From Baffinella frigidus (lineage: Eukaryota > Cryptophyceae > Cryptomonadales > Baffinellaceae), in NCBI GenBank assembly GCA_026770585.1, contig MU646319.1, positions 801,752 to 811,926 of the forward strand: a DNA stretch of 10,175 bases, given 5' to 3'. The notes below the pieces were generated by a model, which was not told where the DNA came from, ran no database searches, and was given only the letters and a program-made list of their open reading frames with translations. Position 1 is the first letter of the stretch. Every line of letters begins with the position of its first letter. A program made the translations under genes and the position numbers. Below, one piece after another: positions 9,001 through 10,175 of this stretch.

Positions 9001-9564
9001 TGCAGTTCCCATCACGCCTTAGACTGCAACCGTCAAGCCTCAGGGACTGCAATCGTCAAGCCTCAGAGGATGCAGTTGTCATCACGCCTCAGGCTGAAGT
9101 CGTCAAAACTCAGACTGCAGTCATCAAGCCTTAGGCTGCAATCATCGAGCCTCAGAGGCTGCAGTCGTCAAGCTGTACTGAAAGCGCGTATCAAAACGCA
9201 CAGTTGGGCGAAGCGGCTTCCGGGCACAGGGCGCCTAGAACCCCTTCCGGACAGTTTCCGGGCGAAGAGCATAACGCAGAGGATAGATTACACCCGCATT
9301 CGGGTGTTATACATTCCGGAATATGGGTGGAGTGGATGCATCCCAAAATTGAAAAGTACGAGGCCAAAGTCTTATAATAGGTTTTTTATAACATCAACTG
9401 TACGGGGATCGGGATTGTAAAAAATACAAGTTTTTCACAATTTGGCCTCACAGTTTGGTATTCTGGGATGCTTCCAGTACCGTCATATTGGTGACGGCGA
9501 GCTTATGGCCCGAGTTGACGTGATTGCTCTCCCAGTGCTCCAGCTCCCCTCGTACACTTCTCGC
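1..9564 (-). CDS. Multi-exon WD40 beta-propeller protein, partial (both ends outside window)
   Basis: Spliced model read from the minus strand: 9564-9481, 8294-8241, 7519-7427, 7071-7024, 6862-6783, 6163-6042, 5439-5334, 5058-4920, 3924-~3854, 1987-1853, 1086-982, 68-~32. Exons 1-8 total 726 nt (242 codons); the seven junctions among them, and the junction into exon 9, agree in phase (0,0,0,0,2,1,2,0) with no stop. The product contains about eight WD40 blades, each with the usual His ... Trp-Asp-like ending (KVWELGSG, VHVWSW, LRSWD, LCVWSLDNG, IKKWS, IRIWD); the third blade lacks the Trp. WD40 propellers are protein-binding scaffolds, so the partner cannot be named. The long tandem series of blades resembles ciliary/flagellar or EF-hand WD40 proteins such as the WDR49 family, but that is a guess. 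The link from exon 9 to exon 10 is unresolved, so an additional small exon may be missing. All introns placed are GT-AG. Confidence 0.88.
32..68 (-). CDS. Exon 12 (partial): WD40 blade 8 strands
   Basis: The acceptor GTGCTCTCACCCTGCAG is followed by GSFLITTLDAKA, typical inner strands of a WD40 blade. A possible donor (G|GTGGCC) ends it at 32; without that donor the frame continues as GGHSDAV to the window edge, which also looks like a WD40 start. The first 12 bases of the window are a G run, so the edge may be an assembly limit. Seven decayed copies of this acceptor junction fill 211-530. Confidence 0.62.
88..530 (-). repeat. Tandem array of exon-12 splice-acceptor copies (~50-bp unit)
   Basis: The motif GTCAG appears at 211, 266, 315, 366, 414, 466 and 514, a spacing of 48-55 bp. 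On the minus strand each unit reads pyrimidine-rich intron end, CTCTGCAG or a mutated form, then a version of the exon-12 start (GGGAGCTTCTTGCTGAC). Units at about 331, 431 and 484 keep the AG; those at about 289 and 366 have lost it. A 29-bp direct repeat at 88-143 joins the array to exon 12. The 525-660 stretch beyond holds purine-rich low-complexity sequence and no gene that I can see. Confidence 0.8.
677..749 (-). pseudogene. Broken copy of WD40 exon 11 (3' part)
   Basis: Closely matches the 3' two thirds of exon 11 (CLAVDANFL ... IRIWDVQ). It carries a deletion that shifts the frame after ANFL, and the conserved Trp codon TGG is changed to TAG. The donor-side sequence (GTGCAG|GTTGCC) is retained. 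It lies in the intron downstream of exon 11, separated from it by a TTCAGGG-rich array, so it is best read as a decayed duplicate rather than a used exon. Confidence 0.82.
826..978 (+). repeat. Telomere-like array, TTCAGGG-rich
   Basis: About twenty heptamers of GGGTTCA with GGGTTTA, GGGTGTA and GGGTGCA variants and some 8- to 12-base interruptions. It sits in the intron between exon 11 and exon 12, ending next to the exon-11 donor. The G-rich strand is the + strand. Confidence 0.9.
982..1086 (-). CDS. Exon 11: complete WD40 blade 7
   Basis: 105 nt, 35 codons, phase 0 at both ends; acceptor CCCTGATGACAG before GTTTCG, donor GTCCAG|GTCGCA. It encodes VSMECHSDAITCLAVDANFL and FTGSDDASIRIWDVQ, an almost perfect WD40 repeat carrying the structural His, Asp and Trp-Asp. 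A partial, broken copy sits downstream at 677-749 and an acceptor-side copy upstream at 1321-1400. Confidence 0.93.
1321..1400 (-). repeat. Copy of the exon-11 acceptor junction
   Basis: GTGGCACTCCATCG followed by GAAGGTCACGACTGTG and GGTCATGTAAAGG repeats the sequence at 1069-1150, which covers the first nucleotides of exon 11 and about 65 bp of the upstream intron. The offset is 252 bp. The copy has lost the acceptor AG in a G run (1343-1352). Confidence 0.8.
1462..1586 (+). repeat. Direct repeat of 1795-1920 (exon-10 3' end and donor side)
   Basis: ATGTTCCGGGATGAGATCGG, the following G run, ACCTCCCC and CCAGCTCCGCGC recur in order at 1795-1920. The second copy contains the 3' third of exon 10 and its donor; this copy, in the downstream intron, has indels and a stop on the minus strand. 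Confidence 0.85.
1613..1752. repeat. Dispersed 140-bp repeat, copy A
   Basis: Shares AGCGCTGCC, CACTCGGGTT, GACTATTC, CCGTCAAC, GCTCACCA and ATAGACTG in the same order and spacing with 8037-8172, about 6.4 kb away and in the same orientation. Function unknown; no ends with inverted repeats or target duplications were visible. Confidence 0.75.
1853..1987 (-). CDS. Exon 10: WD40 blade 6 core and linker
   Basis: 135 nt, 45 codons if the donor GAG|GTGCCT is used (phase 0). The acceptor CCCTAAACCAG is itself telomere-like. It encodes MNATRYPEGLVVTAGNDLTI then KKWSVSDRAELELAGH, the last strands of a WD40 blade (AGNDLTIKKW) plus a linker. A shorter version ending at TCG|GTGTCC (exon end 1916) is also phase 0, so the 3' border is not certain. 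Three copies of its 5' part lie upstream (2006-2282), and its 3' part is copied downstream at 1462-1586. Confidence 0.85.
2006..2282 (-). repeat. Three copies of the exon-10 acceptor junction
   Basis: Copies at 2006-2070, 2113-2205 and 2227-2282. On the minus strand each has an acceptor (GGGCAG) followed by a variant of MNAIRYPEGLL ... LTI. The first keeps the frame for about 18 residues before a stop; the second has an insertion and the third a 2-base loss near the start. They lie upstream of true exon 10 in the same orientation. Confidence 0.85.
2292..2730. repeat. Low-complexity stretch with GTGGCTCAGAGCCAC palindromes
   Basis: Intron sequence between exons 9 and 10. It contains four or five short palindromes around GTGGCTCAGAGCCAC (2292-2453), CTGCCTGC runs, ACACGACGC repeats and then a purine-rich block (2560-2720). 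Open frames cross it on the + strand, but they lack motifs and follow the repeat composition, so I do not call a gene. Confidence 0.6.
2733..3360 (-). repeat. Three-copy long repeat with a conserved acceptor-like core
   Basis: A core at 2745-2790, 3073-3120 and 3316-3358 (+ strand AGGTTGCACTTCCGCCCCGT then ACCCACG) is followed by partly similar 200-300 bp tails sharing CCCTGTCACCGC and AGTACAAATCG-like words. On the minus strand each core reads GCAG before DNVGTGRKCNL-like codons and a GTGGGG or GTAGTT. By analogy with the other arrays it could mark a small exon, but the phase is not resolved. Confidence 0.6.
3355..3820 (+). repeat. Telomere-like arrays with homogenised variants (TTTAGGG, TTTGTGG, TTTATGG)
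   Basis: TTTAGGG units (3355-3405) pass into TTTGTGG units (3403-3450) and then about ten TTTATGG units (3459-3540). After a 70-bp unique spacer the order TTTGGGG, TTTATGG, TTCAGGG, TTTAGGG repeats (3625-3800). All have the G-rich strand on +. Confidence 0.92.
3854..3924 (-). CDS. Exon 9: start of WD40 blade 6 (3' end uncertain)
   Basis: The acceptor CTGCGGCAG is followed by GHQNTISALCTAW, the His-x-x-Thr-Ile opening of a WD40 repeat, in phase 0 with the end of exon 8. Five more or less decayed copies lie upstream (3979-4630). I chose this copy because it is the one nearest the downstream exons, as for the other exons, and because it reads on through TGRDEHDQW. The candidate donor AAG|GTGCTC at 3853 would end in phase 2, which does not fit exon 10 (phase 0). 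Either another donor is used or a small exon is missing between them (see 2745-3358). Confidence 0.6.
3979..4690 (-). repeat. Tandem units carrying five exon-9 acceptor copies
   Basis: Copies of the GHQNTIS exon start lie at 3979-4010, 4122-4164, 4326-4362, 4471-4505 and 4598-4630. They alternate with a block beginning GTGTACC ... CACCCGTTGAGG and ending GGGGTAGGGTGGTGG (4052, 4259, 4509, 4633), so the unit is about 120-200 bp. The first two copies keep GHQNTISA intact; the others have indels or substitutions, with CAG/CAA changes at the third position of the Gln codon. Confidence 0.85.
4013..4036 (+). repeat. Short TTTAGGG array
   Basis: Three units of GGGTTTA inside the exon-9 junction array, G strand on +. 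Confidence 0.85.
4691..4919. other. Purine-rich intron start after exon 8
   Basis: Contains a G run at 4730-4743 and a GGAGAG/GGAAGG-rich stretch on +, so on the sense strand this is a long pyrimidine-rich segment directly after the exon-8 donor. No gene seen. Confidence 0.6.
4920..5058 (-). CDS. Exon 8: WD40 blade 5
   Basis: 139 nt: one base completing Ser with exon 7 (AG+C), then 46 codons, ending phase 0 at AAG|GTCCGA. The acceptor is CCCTGGCGCAG. It encodes a linker (NVLPEPRSTEMSAFG), LIKKLHVVLTG, and NDDGSLCVWSLDNGQHSINK, one of the clearest WD40 endings in the window. No upstream copies of this acceptor were seen; a telomere-like array (5069-5118) sits just before it. Confidence 0.93.
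5069..5118 (+). repeat. Telomere-like array before the exon-8 acceptor
   Basis: Six GGGTTTA-type units with one ATCAGG variant, beginning about 11 bp beyond the exon-8 acceptor. On the sense strand the intron thus ends in CCCTAAACCC repeats. Confidence 0.9.
5288..5330. repeat. C11-G10 palindrome plus four GGGGT units
   Basis: Eleven C, ten G, then AGG and repeated TGGGG on +. It starts within 3 bp of the exon-7 donor. The G strand could form a quadruplex and the C run a hairpin with the G run; an assembly or cloning artefact in a homopolymer is possible. Confidence 0.8.
5334..5439 (-). CDS. Exon 7: WD40 blade 4 core
   Basis: 106 nt: two bases completing Gly with exon 6, 34 codons, two bases (AG) carried into exon 8. 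The acceptor is CCGGTGGCAG before GCAAAG, the donor TGCAG|GTTCCC. It encodes KDEIYADREDIDDMLYSVA followed by LDNTLRSWDPISMQC, a standard WD40 ending (DNTLRSWD). The donor is followed by a C-rich tract facing a G-run (5288-5330). Confidence 0.92.
5496..5556. repeat. Exon-7 acceptor copy and 13-bp perfect inverted repeat
   Basis: 5518-5556 repeats the exon-7 acceptor region 5430-5465 (AGATCTCRTCYTTGCCTGCC). GACGAGATCTGAC at 5496-5508 pairs perfectly with GTCAGATCTCGTC at 5516-5528 around a 7-base loop, so the junction exists once in direct and once as a short inverted copy. Confidence 0.8.
5580..5990 (+). repeat. GGCAGGGT minisatellite with a duplicated 50-bp block
   Basis: Dense GGCAGGGTSGCAGGCAGGG units. 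GTGGGCATGCAGTTCTGG and the following CCCGG ... CTCTGCATCG appear at 5632-5682 and again at 5754-5802, 122 bp apart. The + strand open frame across it (5597-5938) is repeat-derived and not called a gene. Confidence 0.8.
5985..6040 (+). repeat. Degraded telomere-like array (GGGTTAGGC)
   Basis: GGTTTAGGATTCAGGTTCAG followed by four GGCGGGTTAGGC-type units. It abuts the exon-6 donor at 6041, which lies within the last unit. Confidence 0.75.
6042..6163 (-). CDS. Exon 6: degenerate blade 3 end and start of blade 4
   Basis: 122 nt: one base completing the exon-5 codon, 40 codons, and one base of the next. The acceptor is TCTCTCAATCAG before GTCGGAAG, the donor CCTG|GTGCCT. It encodes SEVLLQRANQIDSYLVTRG and SVHVALRGHEGPLLGVGFLAP. 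The HVAL position replaces the usual Trp ending of blade 3; RGHEGPLLGVGF is a textbook start of blade 4. Two further copies of its acceptor and first ~48 nt lie upstream (6236-6284, 6499-6545); those copies stop matching inside the exon, so this one is the complete exon. Confidence 0.88.
6116..6590 (-). repeat. Triplicated exon-6 acceptor junction
   Basis: Three units start with RGGTATSAGT at 6119, 6240 and 6501. Each includes ~48 nt of exon 6, the acceptor (CAG before GTCGGA), and ~75 nt of intron with GAGAAAGSGCC. Unit 2 ends its exon match at a GTGAGT. Unit 3 contains an in-frame TGA and is separated from unit 2 by the foldback element. Confidence 0.88.
6353..6493. mobile_element. Foldback MITE-like element, 141 bp, with 4-bp target duplication
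   Basis: Almost the whole element is a near-perfect inverted repeat: left end TAATCCCCATACAAG, right end (reverse complement) TCATCTCCATACAAG, then TATTAATTAATTGCTTTTGG in both arms and TACTACAC near the centre. It is AT-rich in a GC-rich setting. ATTC flanks both sides (6349-6352 and 6494-6497). Removing the element and one ATTC rebuilds a sequence that matches the empty site in the neighbouring repeat unit at 6228-6248. No transposase is encoded, so it would be non-autonomous. Confidence 0.9.
6783..6862 (-). CDS. Exon 5: start of WD40 blade 3
   Basis: 80 nt; starts phase 0 and ends after two bases of a codon (GG|GTAATC), which exon 6 completes with G. The acceptor is CCCAAACCAG before GTGACA. 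It encodes VTERLIFSERICDHAGQIFA and then VACNNDG, a clear His ... IFAVAC opening of a WD40 repeat. The acceptor lies directly against the telomere-like array 6866-7015. Confidence 0.86.
6866..7015 (+). repeat. Telomere-like array filling the exon 4-5 intron
   Basis: About twenty GGGTTTA-type units with GGGTTTG, GGGTTCA, GGGCTTA and GGGTGTA variants. It occupies nearly the entire 161-bp intron 6863-7023. Confidence 0.93.
7024..7071 (-). CDS. Exon 4: 48-nt small exon closing WD40 blade 2
   Basis: 48 nt, 16 codons, phase 0 at both ends; acceptor CCAAAACCAG before AACCTT, donor TGG|GTAACC. It encodes NLLMVDAAGWVHVWSW, the last two strands of a WD40 blade. It is flanked on both sides by telomere-like sequence: the array at 7080-7122 abuts its acceptor, and the following 161-bp intron is almost all telomere-like. 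Confidence 0.85.
7080..7122 (+). repeat. TTTAGGG array next to the exon-4 acceptor
   Basis: Six nearly perfect GGGTTTA units, starting 6 bp beyond the acceptor CAG of exon 4. Confidence 0.93.
7243..7296 (+). pseudogene. Inverted copy of exon 1 (first 54 nt)
   Basis: An ungapped 54-nt match to the first 54 nt of exon 1 (47 identities by my count), but on the + strand, opposite to the gene. It still reads ARSVGGGLGHWESNHANS. The acceptor AG before it is lost. It lies in the intron between exons 3 and 4. Confidence 0.85.
7313..7425 (+). other. Purine-rich tract
   Basis: GGAGAAAAAAGTGGAGGAGA-type sequence on +, a pyrimidine tract on the sense strand directly downstream of the exon-3 donor. No gene. 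Confidence 0.55.
7427..7519 (-). CDS. Exon 3: end of WD40 blade and start of the next
   Basis: 93 nt, 31 codons, phase 0 at both ends; acceptor GTCGGGTCAG before GTGTGG, donor AACCAG|GTTCAA. It encodes VWELGSGQVRKSI, the closing strand of the first blade, followed by RARFLHACLDLHNQ, the opening strands of the second blade. The upstream intron ends with a foldback element at 7573-7656, about 54 bp from this acceptor. Confidence 0.87.
7573..7656. mobile_element. 84-bp hairpin/foldback element
   Basis: Outer arms GTTACCCCGTGT (7573-7584) and ACACGGGGTAAC (7645-7656) and inner arms AACACCCACAGCTAAGCT (7592-7609) and its perfect complement (7619-7636), with a 9-base loop. The 7- and 8-base strips between the arms do not pair. 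No clear target duplication, so origin by transposition is inferred only from shape. Confidence 0.75.
7660..8036. other. Intron sequence with a short duplication
   Basis: Part of the exon 2-3 intron. TCAGGATGGGAGA followed by CC and a CTGTCTG word occurs at 7813-7840 and 7928-7960. No exon with WD40 features or other gene was recognised. Confidence 0.5.
8037..8172. repeat. Dispersed 140-bp repeat, copy B
   Basis: Second copy of 1613-1752, same orientation. Its 3' part is further duplicated in tandem (8143-8180 and 8192-8236: GAGCSCGCATAG ... GGCACACGG), ending directly at the exon-2 donor. Confidence 0.75.
8241..8294 (-). CDS. Exon 2: WD40 strands b-c
   Basis: 54 nt, 18 codons, phase 0 at both ends; acceptor GGTGGGCAG before GTGAACC, donor AAG|GTCCGC. 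It encodes VNQTDGVLFSLSNDATFK, the central strands of a WD40 blade with the typical LFSLSND turn. Joined to exon 1 and exon 3 it gives GHK ... NDATFK-VWELGSG, where the distance from GH to VW matches a canonical repeat. This spacing is the best argument for exons 1-3 belonging together. Confidence 0.85.
8310..8470. repeat. ~30-bp tandem repeat (GAATCAGCAAGAGGAATCGT)
   Basis: Units at about 8393, 8422 and 8454 share GAATCARCAAGAR and ATCGTTGAGTG; a weaker unit is at 8310. It is intronic and lies between exon 2 and the minisatellite. Confidence 0.7.
8484..9172. repeat. Minisatellite, 21- and 24-bp units (CTGCARTCRTCAAGCCTTAGG)
   Basis: Roughly thirty units of CTGCAATCATCAAGCCTTAGG, with 24-bp variants containing CATCACGCC. 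8635-8700 is repeated perfectly as 8701-8766 (24+21+21 bp), a higher-order unit. Because 21 and 24 are multiples of three and units lack stops, both strands are open (8471-8824 on +, 8811-8452 on -), giving SLRLQSS and SLRLDDC heptads. I do not call either a gene; the array sits in the exon 1-2 intron. Confidence 0.92.
9320..9489. repeat. Imperfect inverted repeat spanning the exon-1 donor
   Basis: 9338-9368 and 9441-9471 pair in 24 of 31 positions, with GCATCCCA and GAGGCCAAA perfect. A weaker extension to AATATG (9320) and CATATT (9484) takes in the last bases of exon 1 and its donor. The left arm may be an inverted copy of the exon-1 donor region, or the whole an old foldback element. The interior is AT-rich. 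Confidence 0.6.
9481..9564 (-). CDS. Exon 1 seen: start of a WD40 repeat
   Basis: 84 nt, 28 codons, phase 0 at both ends. The acceptor is ATCTCGCAG before GCG and the donor is ACG|GTACTG. It encodes a linker ending in HWESNH, then GHKLAVTNMT, the His-containing first strands of a WD40 repeat that is completed in phase by exons 2 and 3. Three partial copies of its acceptor junction lie upstream (9649, 9805, 9984). Among the copies that retain the exon part, three of the four changes fall at third codon positions (CGA/CGG, GGG/GGC, CAC/CAT), which supports the reading frame. Earlier exons must lie beyond the window. Confidence 0.72.
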
Positions 9565-9579
9565 CTGCGAGATCCCCAG

Positions 9580-10070
9580 GGTTTAGGGTTTAGTGCTTGG
9601 GGGTTAGGGTTTGAAGGTGAGGGTTTAGGGTTTGGGGTTTGGGGTGTAGTGATTGCTCTCCCAATGCTCCAGCTCCCCTCGTACACTTCTCGCCTGTGAG
9701 ATAACGCTCTTGTCACGCCCTCGCCTCCCCAGGGTTTCACGCGTTCGGCTCCCCAGGGGTTAGGGGTTAGGGGTTAGGGGCTAGGGTTTAGGGGTTAGGG
9801 TGTAGTGATTGCTCTGCCAGTGCTCCAGCTCGCCCCGTACACTTCTCGCCTACGAGACAGCACCCCGGTTGGTTTAGGGTTTAGATTCAGGGTTGAGAGT
9901 TAAGGGTTTAGGGTTTAGGGTTTGGGGTTTAGGGTGTGGGGTTCAGGGGTTAGGGGTGAAGGTTTAGGGTTAAGGGTTTCAAGTCCCCTCGTACACTTCT
10001 CGCCTGTGAGATAACGCTCTTGTCACGCACTCGCCTCCCCAGGGTTTAGGGGTTAGAGTTTAGGGTTTAG
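9580..10070 (+). repeat. Telomere-like arrays between exon-1 copies
   Basis: Segments at 9580-9645, 9752-9803, 9870-9980 and 10040-10070 of GGGTTTA, GGGGTTA, GGGTTTG and related units, all with the G-rich strand on +. Confidence 0.88.
9649..10042 (-). repeat. Three copies of the exon-1 acceptor junction
   Basis: Copies at 9649-9733, 9805-9870 and 9984-10042, same orientation as exon 1. On the minus strand each has CTCACAG or CTCGTAG before GCGAGAAG. The first two keep 45 nt of exon sequence up to AATCAC and then switch at the same base to a TACACCC telomere-like stretch. Copies one and three share the intron word GATAACGCTCTTGTCACGC on +. Confidence 0.87.
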
Positions 10071-10118
10071 GACGGATGATTCACGTATGGTTTATTCACG
10101 AAATCCCTTTGTAGTCCG

Positions 10119-10121
<3 letters not shown>

Positions 10122-10175
<54 letters not shown>
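10122..10175 (+). repeat. (TG)n microsatellite, 27 units to the window edge
   Basis: An uninterrupted dinucleotide run from 10122 to the end of the window; it probably marks a contig or read limit. Confidence 0.98.

Noticed and set aside
9287-9310. ATTACACCCG/CGGGTGTTAT hairpin as a transcription terminator
   Set aside because: Bacterial-type terminators are not expected in this intron-rich eukaryotic gene, and no T run follows.

Overview
The window looks like one stretch of a large, GC-rich nuclear gene from a eukaryote with TTTAGGG-type telomere repeats (green algae and plants, chromerids and dinoflagellates share this repeat). A prasinophyte-like green alga such as Cymbomonas is a guess from the general look of the sequence, not something shown here. 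There are no bacterial features, tRNAs, rRNAs or CRISPR arrays, and none of the long open frames is a convincing intronless gene.

The only gene supported is on the minus strand: a multi-exon WD40 beta-propeller protein. I could place twelve exons by reading frame, WD40 motifs, GT/AG borders and intron phase: 9564-9481, 8294-8241, 7519-7427, 7071-7024, 6862-6783, 6163-6042, 5439-5334, 5058-4920, 3924-~3854, 1987-1853, 1086-982 and 68-~32. The first eight join in phase without a stop into 242 codons (726 nt); the ninth follows in phase. The exact 3' end of exon 9 and its link to exon 10 are unresolved. Both ends of the gene lie outside the window. Together the exons give about eight WD40 repeats, for example ending in ATFK/VWELGSG, NDDGSLCVWSLDNG, NDLTIKKW and SDDASIRIWD.

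The introns (161 to ~1870 bp) are the remarkable part. They hold (i) many telomere-like arrays, all in one orientation (CCCTAAA on the gene's sense strand); (ii) repeated copies of the gene's own intron/exon junctions. For at least six exons the last part of the intron plus the first ~15-60 nt of the exon is copied one to seven times into the upstream intron, always leaving the apparently functional copy nearest the rest of the exon; (iii) two foldback elements (6353-6493 with a target-site duplication and a recognisable empty site; 7573-7656); (iv) minisatellites (5580-5990, 8484-9172), a duplicated 140-bp dispersed repeat (1613-1752 and 8037-8172) and simple sequence at both window edges (G12 at the start, (TG)27 at the end).

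Layout on + coordinates: 1-68 exon 12; 88-530 array of exon-12 acceptor copies; 677-749 broken exon-11 copy; 826-978 TTCAGGG-rich array; 982-1086 exon 11; 1321-1586 junction copies; 1853-1987 exon 10; 2006-2282 exon-10 copies; 2292-2730 palindromes and low complexity; 2733-3360 a three-copy long repeat; 3355-3820 telomere-like variants; 3854-3924 exon 9; 3979-4690 exon-9 copies; 4920-5058 exon 8; 5334-5439 exon 7; 5518-5990 junction copy and minisatellite; 6042-6163 exon 6; 6236-6590 exon-6 copies with a foldback element; 6783-7071 exons 5 and 4 separated by a telomere-like intron; 7243-7296 inverted exon-1 copy; 7427-7519 exon 3; 7573-7656 foldback; 8241-8294 exon 2; 8310-9172 satellites; 9481-9564 exon 1; 9649-10070 exon-1 copies in telomere-like sequence; 10122-10175 TG repeat.
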